A stretch of 64,000 nt of DNA from Streptococcus cristatus ATCC 51100 (GTDB lineage Bacteria > Bacillota > Bacilli > Lactobacillales > Streptococcaceae). The first letter of the stretch is position 1; every line of letters starts with the position of its first letter. The position numbers and the translations under genes were made by a program. Under the pieces are notes generated by a model. The model searched no databases. It saw only the letters and a program-made list of their open reading frames with translations, and was not told the DNA's origin. This document shows positions 35,842 to 45,350 of this stretch, in pieces. The DNA lies in assembly GCF_011612585.1 (NCBI RefSeq), contig NZ_CP050133.1, positions 124,001 to 188,000 of the forward strand, given 5' to 3'.

Positions 35842-37258
35842 CAATCTAAAAATTTCAGTAAAAGATTTACTTTTTTTAATAAGTTATTTGTTTTTCATGA
35901 CAATATTCTTTTATTGGGCATATCAAAATTTTTTTAGCTCATATATTTCAAGTTATGAATATATAATATCTCCCTGGATTTTTGGATCCTTACTCTTAAA
36001 TATTATTGGTTACATATTAATTTTTAAGACTCCCTTGACAGAGCCCTCATTATGGTATGTACTATCCTCTTATTTGTTCATGTTTGGACATATATTTTTG
36101 AAAATCTTTAATTTAGAAACATCTTTAATTTGGAATCCGGCTATTTACTTTTCACCAACTGAAATGTTTAAAGGCTCACTATATGCTCTTCAAAGCATAA
36201 CTTGTATTTGTTTTGGTTATTTTGTGCATCTTTCATTTAATAAGAGAATTGAAGTCAATTTCAACGAAAATTCAAAAAAAGAAACGGATATAAAAATGTT
36301 TAATGTAGGTTTCATAATATTTTGGATAGGTTTTGTGTGTGCCCTTATAAATTCTTATGTTGTAGTTACTTCTACTTATAATGCAGGGACGTATGTTGCT
36401 TATGCAGATGTTGCGGGTTCTACAGGGCTATTAGATGATTTCAGTTATCTGGTTATTCCAGGCTCTTTATATATTTTATGTAGTAGAAAATGGAACAGAC
36501 AAACTGCAAAGTTATTTACTTATTGTATTTGTACGTTCTTTTTAATAATAATGATTTTCAGTGGTAGTAGAAAGAGTCAATTATTTTCTATTTTGACAGT
36601 TTTGCTATGTTATAATAGTTTGCATGGGAAGAATAAATATAAAGTTTCATCAGCATTTATAAATAGTATTTTGGTATTTCTTTTCTTGAATTTAATATAT
36701 ATTATAAGAGAATACAGGACAAATTTAACTTCAATAATTCCTGAGTTTTTTTCTAGCCTAATATCTCTAGAATTTCTAAGAAAAATTTTTGGTGAAACTT
36801 TTGCAGAGACGGGCTTAAGTATGTATTCAGTTGTTTCTGTATTAAAGTATGTGCCAAGTGTTTTTCAATATGAATATGGTTTGACATTTATTCGTAGTGT
36901 GTTATCTATTTTCCCATTAGGTAGTCTATTTCCAACATTTTTTAATGCAGGTTATTCTACTGTATTAATTAATCGCTATACGGGTATTCCTGTTGGTTCG
37001 AGTCTCATTGGAGATTTTTATTGGAATTTTGGCATTATAGGTGCATTAGTTATAAGTTTTTTCTTTGGCCAGTTACTTGGAAAAATTGGGGATATTAAGT
37101 ATAAATTTAAGGATAGACTCCCAATGTATTTCTCATTACTATTTATAATTTTTTTATGTATTCGAGCAGGATTGATGGATATCATGAGACCGTTAGTAAT
37201 CATTACAGTTATCCCAGTTGTTGTGGATGGTTTTTTTAGCGCACAATACAGAAAGTAG
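35819..37258 (+). CDS. wzy: Oligosaccharide repeat-unit polymerase Wzy
   Basis: 479 residues with about 11 membrane helices and a large loop in the second half (about residues 315-370), the usual Wzy plan; sequence is otherwise poorly conserved as expected. Start is TTG at 35819, after GAGGAGG; the next in-frame Met would remove part of the first helix. It overlaps the previous gene by 23 bp. It polymerises repeat units on the outer face. Confidence 0.85.
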   Translation: MKKNQINSNLKISVKDLLFLISYLFFMTIFFYWAYQNFFSSYISSYEYIISPWIFGSLLLNIIGYILIFKTPLTEPSLWYVLSSYLFMFGHIFLKIFNLETSLIWNPAIYFSPTEMFKGSLYALQSITCICFGYFVHLSFNKRIEVNFNENSKKETDIKMFNVGFIIFWIGFVCALINSYVVVTSTYNAGTYVAYADVAGSTGLLDDFSYLVIPGSLYILCSRKWNRQTAKLFTYCICTFFLIIMIFSGSRKSQLFSILTVLLCYNSLHGKNKYKVSSAFINSILVFLFLNLIYIIREYRTNLTSIIPEFFSSLISLEFLRKIFGETFAETGLSMYSVVSVLKYVPSVFQYEYGLTFIRSVLSIFPLGSLFPTFFNAGYSTVLINRYTGIPVGSSLIGDFYWNFGIIGALVISFFFGQLLGKIGDIKYKFKDRLPMYFSLLFIIFLCIRAGLMDIMRPLVIITVIPVVVDGFFSAQYRK

Positions 37259-37264
37259 GAAAAT

Positions 37265-38338
37265 ATGAAGATTTTATTACATGGTGCAACAGATTTTGGT
37301 TCGTCTAATTTTGGGGATTTTCTTTATGGGGAAATTTACTACTCATTTATTAAACAAGTATTACCAAATGCACAGATATCGTTTTATAATCCGTCGGATT
37401 ATTTTAAAAAATATATTAGTAATTATGATTTTTCGAAAAATGATTCGAGAAGTGCAGACTTGCTAATCTACTTTTCAGGTGGATATTTTGGTGAAGGGCA
37501 TAATGCAAGATTAAAACATAATTTGATGCAGTTTGTAAGGTTTATGCCAGTTGGTTTGAGTAGCTTAATAAAAAAAAGAGATATAATTATATCTGGAATT
37601 GGAGCCGGTCCAAACACTAATCCTATTCTGACACAATCAATAAAAGCTGTCTGTAAAAAGGCAAAATTAGTGACTGTACGAGACAATGAATCAAAAATAG
37701 CTTTAGAAAAACTAGGTGTTGATTCAGTAATTGAAGGGGCAGATTCTATATTATCATTTGACTATTCTCAAATTGCAGAAAAGACAGAGCAAATTGATAG
37801 GATTATTACTGAATCGGAGGGGAGAAGATTGGTTTTTGTACATTACAATCATTCAGATGAGGCCCTTGAAAAATTTGCTAGTCTAGTTAATAGATTGACG
37901 CAAGATACAAATGAGTATCACTTTGTTATTGGTTCAGATCAAATTTTAAGAGATGAAGATGAAAAATTAGGTCGTTTTAAAAAATTAGTAAAGACAGATT
38001 TTTCGCACTTTAGATATGATTCGCCTTTTGAATTACTTTATTTATTACAAAAAGTTGATAATGTAGTAACCTGTAAGTTACATGTTGGTGTACTTGCAAC
38101 TCTTTTTCAAAAATCAGTAATTTGTATTGCAGAGCATCCAACGAAATCAAAAAGATATTACAATCGTATTGGATATCCTGACAATTGTATTTCACTTTAT
38201 GATTCATCCGAAGAGGAAATTTATAAGCTGTTTAAGAAAATGAGTAAAGAGGTTGTGACGATACCTAATCAAGAGATTACTAAAGCAAAATTACACTATG
38301 ATTTATTAGAAGAGAAGTTATTAGAGTATGAGCGCTAA
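37265..38338 (+). CDS. Polysaccharide pyruvyl transferase family protein
   Basis: 357 residues. N-terminal KILLHGATDFGSSNFGDFLY, then ISGIGAGPNTNPILTQSIKA, LVTVRDNESKIALEKLGVDS and VVTCKLHVGVLATLFQKSVI (the conserved region with H near the end) are family features. It would add a pyruvate ketal from phosphoenolpyruvate to a sugar, giving negative charge to the polysaccharide. Confidence 0.88.
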   Translation: MKILLHGATDFGSSNFGDFLYGEIYYSFIKQVLPNAQISFYNPSDYFKKYISNYDFSKNDSRSADLLIYFSGGYFGEGHNARLKHNLMQFVRFMPVGLSSLIKKRDIIISGIGAGPNTNPILTQSIKAVCKKAKLVTVRDNESKIALEKLGVDSVIEGADSILSFDYSQIAEKTEQIDRIITESEGRRLVFVHYNHSDEALEKFASLVNRLTQDTNEYHFVIGSDQILRDEDEKLGRFKKLVKTDFSHFRYDSPFELLYLLQKVDNVVTCKLHVGVLATLFQKSVICIAEHPTKSKRYYNRIGYPDNCISLYDSSEEEIYKLFKKMSKEVVTIPNQEITKAKLHYDLLEEKLLEYER

Positions 38339-39563
38339 AAAAAGTAAATTGTTAAAAAACACTTTATATTTATACATTTTAACATTTGTTAAAATGATAT
38401 TTCCTATTATAACCCTACCGTATTTGACTAGAGTATTATCAATTGATAATTATGGATTAGTTGCGTATGTTAAGTCTTATAATGCATATGTTCAACTTAT
38501 CATTGATTTCGGTTTTATTTTATCTGCAACGAAGCTAATTGTAAGATTTAAGAATGATTACTCTAAAGTCGGAAGAGTTACTGGTAATGTTTTGGTAGAA
38601 AAGGCAATACTTGTATTATTAGGTATAATTTCTACAATATTTCTCACGGAATATTTAGAACTATTAGGTTCAAATAAGTTGTTTGTTTGGTTATTTTTCT
38701 TATCTTCAGTAACGACAATTCTTATTCCTGATTTTCTTTTTAGAGGATTAGAACGAATGGAATATGTAACAATTCCATTTTTAATATCAAAAACATTGGT
38801 GTTGATATTAACGTTTGTTAAAGTAAAAGGAGATGCGGATTTGTTGTATATTCCAATATTAGAAATACTAGGAAATATAATTGCTGCTTCAATATCATTT
38901 TACTTTATTTTTAGAATTAGAATTGGCATTTCATTTGACAATTACAAAATTTGGATTGCTGACTTAAAAGATTCTTCTATCTATTTCTTCTCTAATTTTG
39001 CTACGACTATTTTTGGAACACTTACAACGCTTATAGTGGGAGTTTATCTAGGAAAAATAGAAATTGCTTATTGGAGTATTTGTATGCAGATAGTTGCGGC
39101 AGTCAAATCATTGTATAATCCGATTGTCAATAGTATATACCCTTATATGTTATCGGTCGCAGACTTGTCTTTGGTAAGAAAAATTTCCATGTTATTTGCA
39201 ATTCCAATTTTTTTTGGAAGTGTAGTAATATTATTTTGGGGAGAGGCTATCATGGTGCTTATTGGCGGTACAAATTTTTACCAAGCTGGTGAGGTTTTGA
39301 AAATGTTATTGCCAGTATTTATAGCTAGTTTTTATTCAATGTTGATTGGTTGGCCGGTTCTTGGTACACGAGGTATGGAAAAGGAAACGACAGTGACTAC
39401 GATGAAGTCTGCTGTATTGCAAATAGCGGGAATTGCTTTATTGATCTCTATTAATCAATTTGAGTTAACAACTCTTGCAATTTGTTGCAGTATTTCAGAG
39501 GTGTATTTGTTAATATCTAGATTATTTTTACTAGGTAAGTTGAAAAGTGGAGATAGACGATGA
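38328..39563 (+). CDS. wzx: Repeat-unit flippase Wzx
   Basis: 411 residues with about 12 membrane helices, MATE/PST family. N-terminal LLKNTLYLYILTFVKMIFPI and TLPYLTRVLSIDNYGLVAYV are typical Wzx. It flips lipid-linked repeat units outward. It overlaps the genes on both sides (11 bp and 4 bp), so translation is coupled. Confidence 0.92.
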   Translation: MSAKKSKLLKNTLYLYILTFVKMIFPIITLPYLTRVLSIDNYGLVAYVKSYNAYVQLIIDFGFILSATKLIVRFKNDYSKVGRVTGNVLVEKAILVLLGIISTIFLTEYLELLGSNKLFVWLFFLSSVTTILIPDFLFRGLERMEYVTIPFLISKTLVLILTFVKVKGDADLLYIPILEILGNIIAASISFYFIFRIRIGISFDNYKIWIADLKDSSIYFFSNFATTIFGTLTTLIVGVYLGKIEIAYWSICMQIVAAVKSLYNPIVNSIYPYMLSVADLSLVRKISMLFAIPIFFGSVVILFWGEAIMVLIGGTNFYQAGEVLKMLLPVFIASFYSMLIGWPVLGTRGMEKETTVTTMKSAVLQIAGIALLISINQFELTTLAICCSISEVYLLISRLFLLGKLKSGDRR

Positions 39564-40648
39564 AAAAAATCATGTTAGTTTTTGGTACACGTCCAGAAGC
39601 GATAAAGATGTGCCCATTAGTAAATGAGTTGAAAAAGCAAGGTGAAATAGAAACTCTTGTTTGTGTGACGGGTCAACACAAAGAAATGGTGAGCCCTGTT
39701 TTAGAACTGTTTGGTGTTAAACCAGACTATGATTTGGAGATTATGAAGGTAAATCAAACTTTATTTTCCATTACAACGAGTATTCTAGATAAAATAAAAC
39801 CTGTTTTAGAAAATGAACGACCAGACATTGTACTTGTACATGGTGATACTACTACTACTTATGCAGCAGCTTTAGCAGCCTTTTATCTAGGAATTAAAGT
39901 GGGGCATGTAGAGGCAGGATTACGCACCTACAATTTACAAAGTCCTTTTCCAGAGGAGTTCAATCGTCAGTCGACATCAATTATCGCAAACTGTCATTTT
40001 GCACCGACTGAATTGGCAAGAGAAAATCTCGAAAAAGAAGGACGCGACAATGTATATGTTACTGGGAATACAGTGATTGATGCGCTTAAAACGACGGTTA
40101 GAGAGGATTATTCACATCCTGTCTTAGATTGGGTTGCTGGAAGTCGTTTGATCCTTCTTACTGCTCATAGACGAGAAAATCTTGGAGAACCTATGAAACA
40201 TATGTTTCGGGCTGTCAAGCGTGTTTTAAATGAACATACAGATGTCAAGGTTGTTTATCCAATTCATAAAAATCCTTTAGTCAGAGAAACAGCAGCTGAG
40301 ATTTTTGGAGATATTGAGCGTATTCAGATTATAGAACCACTAGATGTCCTTGATTTTCATAATTTCATGAACCGTAGCTACATGATTCTAACAGATTCTG
40401 GCGGAGTTCAAGAAGAGGCTCCGTCTTTGGGTAAGCCTGTTTTGGTTATGCGTGATACTACAGAAAGACCAGAAGGTGTGGCAGCGGGGACTTTAAAGCT
40501 AGTAGGAACAGAAGAAGAAACGATTTATCAGAACTTTAAGTTACTTTTAGAAAAAGATAACGAATATCAAAAAATGAGTAAAGCTAGCAATCCTTATGGA
40601 GATGGAACAGCTTGTAAACAGATTGTAGATATTTTAAAACGGATATAG
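39560..40648 (+). CDS. wecB: UDP-N-acetylglucosamine 2-epimerase
   Basis: 362 residues, full length. VFGTRPEAIKMCPLVNELKK, VHGDTTTTYAAALAAFYLGI, HVEAGLRTY, LTAHRRENLG and TDSGGVQEEAPSLGKPVLVM are all intact. It makes UDP-ManNAc, so the polysaccharide or another wall polymer probably contains ManNAc or a derivative. It is less AT-rich than the genes before it. Last gene of the locus. The 152 bp after it hold no clear feature. Confidence 0.95.
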   Translation: MKKIMLVFGTRPEAIKMCPLVNELKKQGEIETLVCVTGQHKEMVSPVLELFGVKPDYDLEIMKVNQTLFSITTSILDKIKPVLENERPDIVLVHGDTTTTYAAALAAFYLGIKVGHVEAGLRTYNLQSPFPEEFNRQSTSIIANCHFAPTELARENLEKEGRDNVYVTGNTVIDALKTTVREDYSHPVLDWVAGSRLILLTAHRRENLGEPMKHMFRAVKRVLNEHTDVKVVYPIHKNPLVRETAAEIFGDIERIQIIEPLDVLDFHNFMNRSYMILTDSGGVQEEAPSLGKPVLVMRDTTERPEGVAAGTLKLVGTEEETIYQNFKLLLEKDNEYQKMSKASNPYGDGTACKQIVDILKRI

Positions 40649-40800
40649 TTTTCCCAAATGTCAAAAATATTCCCTGAAATGTCATTTTCTAGTGACCTAC
40701 TCTACCTTTTGGCTCTTAAATGATACCAGATACGTTTCTTGCCCCTAATCCTCTCCTTTTTGCGTTAAACTAGTGTTAAAGTAAAAAGATTGGAGTTATA

Positions 40801-41028
40801 ATGGAAATTCAAGAAATTTATAATCAATTCAGAGATTACTATGGGGAGCTTGAGGATGAGTATGCTCATTGTCAAAGGACGAGTCTGGAGTGGGAAAGCC
40901 TGCATTTGCGCTATCTGATTTACTATTTGATGCGCTATGGTATTGGGGAGATGAAGTTTTTTAATGCCTATCATTATCGGGCAGCTTATCGCTGGTATTT
41001 GCAGTCCTTGATGCTGGGCTCTGCCTGA
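40801..41028 (+). CDS. Small conserved-looking protein, unknown
   Basis: 75 residues, Tyr-rich and helical (FRDYYGELEDEYAHCQRTS, YLIYYLMRYGIGEMKFFNAY). Ribosome-binding site GGAG (TTGGAGTTATA). No family recognised. Its composition is that of the chromosome backbone, not the AT-rich locus. Repeat copy C starts 6 nt after its stop. Confidence 0.7.
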   Translation: MEIQEIYNQFRDYYGELEDEYAHCQRTSLEWESLHLRYLIYYLMRYGIGEMKFFNAYHYRAAYRWYLQSLMLGSA

Positions 41029-41034
41029 TATTTA

Positions 41035-41208
41035 GAGAGTGGGACAGAAATCGGTAATTGCTTAGAATTCGATTTCGTCGTCCCACCTCCGCACAGTTGA
41101 GTAGGACTGTAAAAGCTGATGAAATCAGCGTAGTAGAGCCCACTCAACCACTGCGTCTTGCTCGACAACCCAAAGACAATTGAGAGGCTAGGACTTTTGT
41201 CCCAGACT
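41035..41208 (+). repeat. 174-bp structured repeat, copy C
   Basis: Same length and order of hairpins as copy B, with few changes (GCTTAG for CGTTAG near 41056; GGACT for GGGCT in hairpin 2, which loses one pair). It ends in GTCCCAGACTCTTTTTTATT, a terminator for the 75-residue gene that stops 6 nt before it. Confidence 0.92.
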
Positions 41209-41270
41209 CTTTTTTATTCCCTTGGGGGAATAATTTATGATAAAATATAAGTAATATGGAGGTTGGCAAA

Positions 41271-42539
41271 ATGGAGAAAAGATCTGGAACCAAGCGACAA
41301 GTAGCGTTAAGCAACCGTGCCTTTATCCTTGCCCTGCTGGGAGCGGTATTTGTATCAGCGACTGTCATTTTATTCTTCCAAAGCATCATGGGGCTGCCTA
41401 AGGGAAGCGGTAGGAATGCTGCTAAAGATGCTCCCAAATCCTCCTCGGTTGCAGGAAAGAATACCGACTCGAAAACGGTGCGCATCATGGCTAATGGCGA
41501 TCTTTTGTATCATGATGGGCTTTATATGAGTGCCCAAAAGGCTGATGGTAGCTATGATTTTTCGGAAAATTTCACCTATGTCAAGGACTGGCTCCAGCAA
41601 GGAGATTTGGTCTTGGGAGATTTTGAAGGGACCATACGCTCAGACTATCCTTTGGGAGGCTATCCTCTTTTCAATGCTCCGGAGGCTGTTGTGCCCGCCA
41701 TCAAAGATGCCGGCTACCAAGTGGTGGATCTGGCCCATAATCACATCCTAGACTCAGGGCTTGAGGGAGTCTTTACGACTGCCAAAGCCTTTGAAAATCA
41801 CGGAATTAGCCCAGTCGGCGTCTATACTCACAAAAACAGGGACAAATCGCCCATCCTGATCAAAGAGATAAAAGGCATCAAGATTGCTATTCTGGCTTAC
41901 TCCTATGGTTTTAATGGCCTGGAGTCCAATCTCAGTCAGAAGGAGATTGATCATCACCTATCAACCTTTGATGAGGAGAAGATGAAAGCGGAGATTGAGC
42001 AGGCGGAGAAAGAAGCGAACATTACAGTAGTCATGCCACAGACGGGGATCGAATACCAGCTGGAGCCAAATGAGGAGCAGGTCGAGCTCTATCACAAGAT
42101 GGTGGACTGGGGAGCGGACATCATTTTTGGGGGGCATCCGCACGTAGTGCAGCCTTCAGAAATTCTTGAAAAAGATGGTCAGAAGAAGCTAATTATCTAC
42201 TCTATGGGGAATTTTATCTCCAATCAGCGGATTGAAACCATGGCTGGTGTGGATACGGCTGAGTGGACCGAGCGTGGCGTCTTGATGGATGTGACCATTG
42301 AAAAGACGGATAAGGAGACCATTATCAAAAAAGCTCAGGCACATCCAAGCTGGGTCAGTCGTGTGGAAAAGGGAACTTATTCGCCAGAGGGTTATCCGCT
42401 TTACACTTATCAAACCCTTATCTTAGAAGACTTCATTGAGGGTGGAAAATATCGCAATCAGCTGGATCAGGCGACCAAAGATCGGATTGATACGGCCTAT
42501 AAGGAAATGAAAGAGCATGTGCATCTGAATTGGAAATAA
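41271..42539 (+). CDS. CapA-like protein (metallophosphatase fold, membrane anchored)
   Basis: 422 residues: one N-terminal membrane helix (about 15-38), then a calcineurin-like fold as in PgsA/CapA (VRIMANGDLLYHDG, LGDFEGTIRSDYP, DLAHNHILDSG, VMPQTGIEYQ, FGGHPHVVQPSE, YSMGNFISNQ). In Bacillus CapA supports poly-gamma-glutamate synthesis, but no capB/capC is here, so another envelope role is likely. ATG at 41271 is 8 nt after GGAGG. Confidence 0.9.
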   Translation: MEKRSGTKRQVALSNRAFILALLGAVFVSATVILFFQSIMGLPKGSGRNAAKDAPKSSSVAGKNTDSKTVRIMANGDLLYHDGLYMSAQKADGSYDFSENFTYVKDWLQQGDLVLGDFEGTIRSDYPLGGYPLFNAPEAVVPAIKDAGYQVVDLAHNHILDSGLEGVFTTAKAFENHGISPVGVYTHKNRDKSPILIKEIKGIKIAILAYSYGFNGLESNLSQKEIDHHLSTFDEEKMKAEIEQAEKEANITVVMPQTGIEYQLEPNEEQVELYHKMVDWGADIIFGGHPHVVQPSEILEKDGQKKLIIYSMGNFISNQRIETMAGVDTAEWTERGVLMDVTIEKTDKETIIKKAQAHPSWVSRVEKGTYSPEGYPLYTYQTLILEDFIEGGKYRNQLDQATKDRIDTAYKEMKEHVHLNWK

Positions 42540-42644
42540 GCACAGAAAAGGACACTTCCTTTTGTTTCTTTGCTTTTCTTTGATGAGAAACGAACTATTA
42601 TAGCGCCCACGAGCAAAATAGTTTCATTATCAAAGAGATTTATA

Positions 42645-42650
42645 TATAAT
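42645..42650 (+). promoter_or_regulatory. -10 element for the DUF1033 gene
   Basis: TATAAT in TATATATAATATAGG, 24 bp before the start; the -35 is weak. The rest of 42540-42640 shows nothing recognisable. Confidence 0.45.
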
Positions 42651-42673
42651 ATAGGATACAAAAGGGGACAGGT

Positions 42674-43045
42674 ATGTACAGCGTAATAGAAATGTATGGC
42701 GATTATGAGCCCTGGTGGTTTTTAGACGGTTGGGAGGACGATATCATTGAAAAAAGGTATTTCGATGATTATTACACCGCCCTCAAATACTATAAACACC
42801 GCTGGCTAGAGATGTCTGAAGCATCTCCATTTTATAAAAGCCGCAGTGATCTTATGACGATTTTCTGGGATCCGGCCGATCAACGTTGGTGTGAGGAGTG
42901 CAATGAAGATATTCAGCAATACCACTCCCTGCTTTTGTTAGAAAATGAACGCAAGATCCCCAAGAGCAAGTATCGTCCAGGCTACCGCAAGCAAAATGCC
43001 ACTGAAAAACACCGTATTTGCAAAATAAAAGTGCGGGCTAGGTAG
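42674..43045 (+). CDS. DUF1033 family protein
   Basis: 123 residues, Trp/Tyr-rich N-terminus (MYGDYEPWWFLDGWEDDI), family-typical FWDPADQRWCEECNEDIQQY, and a basic C-terminus. DUF1033 genes regularly sit just upstream of the comY/comG operon in streptococci, but the terminator and cin-box between them argue for separate transcription. Function unknown. Confidence 0.9.
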   Translation: MYSVIEMYGDYEPWWFLDGWEDDIIEKRYFDDYYTALKYYKHRWLEMSEASPFYKSRSDLMTIFWDPADQRWCEECNEDIQQYHSLLLLENERKIPKSKYRPGYRKQNATEKHRICKIKVRAR

Positions 43046-43055
43046 AATAAAAGTC

Positions 43056-43090
43056 AAAGAATGGAGAAAATTTCTTCATTCTTTTTTTAT
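43056..43090 (+). terminator. Terminator between DUF1033 and comYA
   Basis: AAAGAATGGAGAAA pairs with TTTCTTCATTCTTT (one G-U) and is followed by a long T run, which also forms the T-rich region ahead of the cin-box. Confidence 0.8.
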
Positions 43091-43104
43091 TTTTTCTCTT
43101 TTTG

Positions 43105-43112
43105 TGCGAATA
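43105..43112 (+). promoter_or_regulatory. Competence cin-box of the comY operon
   Basis: TGCGAATA (7 of 8 to TACGAATA) preceded by T-rich DNA and followed after 18 bp by the comYA start. Position and context match the known late-competence promoter of comYA/cglA. Confidence 0.8.
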
Positions 43113-43130
43113 GTAAGGTGAGGAGGACTT

Positions 43131-44072
43131 ATGGTTCAAAAAATTGCAAAGGAAATGATTCAATTGGCCAGACAGGAAGCGGCCCAAGATATCTATCTGA
43201 TTCCCAAGAGCTCTTGCTATGAGCTCTATATGCGGGTGGGAGATGAACGGCGTTTTATTCAAACCTATGATTTTGATTTACTGTCGTCAGTCATCAGCCA
43301 TTTTAAATTTGTCTCGGGGATGAATGTCGGGGAGAAGAGGCGCAGTCAGCTAGGCTCCTGCGATTATGATTGTGGAGAGGCCACGGTTTCGCTCCGTCTG
43401 TCGACTGTCGGGGATTATCGTGGCTACGAGAGTCTGGTGATTCGGCTCTTACACGATGAGGAGCGTGAGCTGCGTTTTTGGTTTGATAATCTGCCTGATC
43501 TTCGTGAAAAAGTAAATTCTCGGGGCCTTTATCTGTTTTCAGGGCCGGTTGGCAGTGGAAAGACGACGCTGATGCACCAGCTGGCTCAGATGAGATTTGG
43601 CCAACAACAGGTCATGTCTATCGAAGACCCTGTGGAAATCAAGCAGGAAAACATGCTCCAGCTTCAGCTGAATGAAACCATCGGGATGACCTACGACAGC
43701 CTTATCAAATTGTCTCTGCGCCACCGACCGGACCTTTTGATTATAGGGGAAATCCGCGACCAAGAAACGGCTCGTGCGGTGGTAAGGGCTAGTTTGACAG
43801 GGGCCACGGTCTTTTCAACCATCCATGCCAAGAGCATTCGCGGAGTGTATGAGCGCCTGTTAGAGCTGGGTGTCAGTGAGGACGAGCTGCGCATGGTGTT
43901 ACAGGGCGTCTGTTACCAGCGCTTAATCGGGGGAGGAGGTGTGATCGACTTTGTCAACCAAGACTATCAACAGCATGAAGCCAGTCTCTGGAACCAGCAG
44001 ATTGACCAGCTTTTTGCAGATGGACATATCACAGCTGATCAAAGGCAGGCGGAAAAAATTATCTACGCCTAA
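43131..44072 (+). CDS. comYA: Competence pseudopilus assembly ATPase ComYA (ComGA)
   Basis: 313 residues, GspE/PilB family. Walker A GPVGSGKTTLM, Asp-box MSIEDPVEI, Walker B LLIIGEIRDQETA, and a His-box (STIHAKS). It powers assembly of the transformation pilus from the cytosolic face. Ribosome-binding site GAGGAGGACTT. First gene of a seven-gene overlapping operon. Confidence 0.97.
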   Translation: MVQKIAKEMIQLARQEAAQDIYLIPKSSCYELYMRVGDERRFIQTYDFDLLSSVISHFKFVSGMNVGEKRRSQLGSCDYDCGEATVSLRLSTVGDYRGYESLVIRLLHDEERELRFWFDNLPDLREKVNSRGLYLFSGPVGSGKTTLMHQLAQMRFGQQQVMSIEDPVEIKQENMLQLQLNETIGMTYDSLIKLSLRHRPDLLIIGEIRDQETARAVVRASLTGATVFSTIHAKSIRGVYERLLELGVSEDELRMVLQGVCYQRLIGGGGVIDFVNQDYQQHEASLWNQQIDQLFADGHITADQRQAEKIIYA

Positions 44073-45036
44073 GCAAAAGAAGATTATCGAGCTGTTCCGC
44101 AATCTCTTTACCAGCGGTTTTCATCTGGCAGAGATTGTCGATTTTCTACGGCGGAGTGCCCTTTTAGAAGAGGTCTATGTCGCAGAAATGCGTTCGGGTT
44201 TGGCTGCCGGCCAGTCGTTTTCCCAGATTATGAAGCGTTTGGGCTTTTCAGATAATGTGGTCACCCAGCTATCTTTGTCAGAGTTGCATGGAAATCTAAA
44301 TCTGAGTTTGGGTAAAATCGAGGATTATCTGGAAAATCTATCCAAGGTTCGTAAGAAATTGATTGAGGTGGGGACTTATCCCTTGATGCTGCTTGGGTTT
44401 TTGGTGCTGATTATGCTAGGCTTGCGTAATTATCTCTTGCCCCAGCTGGATAGTCAAAATATGGCTACTCAGTTCATTCATCACCTACCGCAAATCTTCT
44501 TGGGAGGCGTTCTGGTGAATTGCTTGCTGATTTGCGGTGGCTGGTTCTATTTTCGCAAGAGCTCTAAGATGAGATTTTTCAGTCGTTTGGCCAAGTTTCC
44601 TTTTGTTGGCACCCTAGTACGAGCCTATCTGACGGCCTACTATGCGCGTGAATGGGGAAATATGATTGGGCAAGGGCTGGAATTAAGCCAGATCTTTCTC
44701 ATCATGCAGGACCAGCCTTCTCAGCTCTTTCAGGAGCTGGGACGAGACTTGGAGACGGCTCTAGGTGCAGGTCAGGGCTATGCCGAGAAGGTCGGTACCT
44801 ACCCCTTCTTTAAGAAAGAGCTGGCCTTAATCATCGAATACGGCGAGGTCAAGTCCAAGTTGGGTGACGAATTGGAACTGTATGCCGAAAAGACTTGGGA
44901 AGAGTTTTTCCTGAGAATCAATCGTGCCATGAATTTGATTCAGCCTCTCGTCTTTGTCTTTGTCGCCCTCGTGATCGTTTTACTTTATGCAGCTATGTTG
45001 CTGCCAATTTATCAGAATATGGAGATTCAATTATGA
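43975..45036 (+). CDS. comYB: Competence pseudopilus membrane platform ComYB (ComGB)
   Basis: About 353 residues, GspF/PilC family with three membrane helices (about 140-165, 182-205, 325-350) and two cytoplasmic four-helix domains (LFRNLFTSGFHLAEIVDFLR; YYAREWGNMIGQGLELSQIF). The start is uncertain: ATG at 43975 keeps the LTSFLQMDIS segment that matches homologues; TTG 43951 and ATG 44020 are also in frame. All overlap comYA. Confidence 0.9.
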   Translation: MKPVSGTSRLTSFLQMDISQLIKGRRKKLSTPKQKKIIELFRNLFTSGFHLAEIVDFLRRSALLEEVYVAEMRSGLAAGQSFSQIMKRLGFSDNVVTQLSLSELHGNLNLSLGKIEDYLENLSKVRKKLIEVGTYPLMLLGFLVLIMLGLRNYLLPQLDSQNMATQFIHHLPQIFLGGVLVNCLLICGGWFYFRKSSKMRFFSRLAKFPFVGTLVRAYLTAYYAREWGNMIGQGLELSQIFLIMQDQPSQLFQELGRDLETALGAGQGYAEKVGTYPFFKKELALIIEYGEVKSKLGDELELYAEKTWEEFFLRINRAMNLIQPLVFVFVALVIVLLYAAMLLPIYQNMEIQL

Positions 45037-45350
45037 AAAAATTAAAAACTTTGAAGGTTAAAGCTTTCACTCTGGTGGAAATGTTAGTCGTTCTTTTAAT
45101 CATCAGCGTCTTGATGCTCTTGTTTGTTCCGAATTTGACTAGGCAGAAGGATACTGTTTCAGATACGGGCAATGCGGCCGTAGTCAAGGTGGTAGAAAGT
45201 CAGGCTGAGCTTTATGAATTGAAGAATGTTAATGAAAAAGCCACTCTAGGGAAATTGGTTGCTGATGGTCGGATTACCGATAAGCAGGTAGCATCCTATA
45301 AGGCTTACTATGGAAAAAACAGCAGTGAACCTCGTGCAGTTGCGGATTAA
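45033..45350 (+). CDS. comYC: Major pseudopilin ComYC (ComGC)
   Basis: 105 residues. Type IV prepilin signal KVKAFTLVEMLVVLLIISVL: the prepilin peptidase would cleave after Ala and methylate Phe; Glu5 is present. ATG overlaps the comYB stop (ATGA). It forms the shaft of the transformation pilus. The 3' end overlaps comYD by 41 bp. Confidence 0.96.
   Translation: MKKLKTLKVKAFTLVEMLVVLLIISVLMLLFVPNLTRQKDTVSDTGNAAVVKVVESQAELYELKNVNEKATLGKLVADGRITDKQVASYKAYYGKNSSEPRAVAD

Noticed and set aside
40986..41168. 60-codon open frame on the minus strand of the 174-bp repeat (also in the other copies)
   Set aside because: No ribosome-binding site, opposite in sense to the gene it follows, and explained by the structured repeat.
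43939..43975. Upstream TTG start for comYB at 43951
   Set aside because: No Shine-Dalgarno; homologues begin near the LTSFLQ segment, better served by the ATG at 43975, though not settled.
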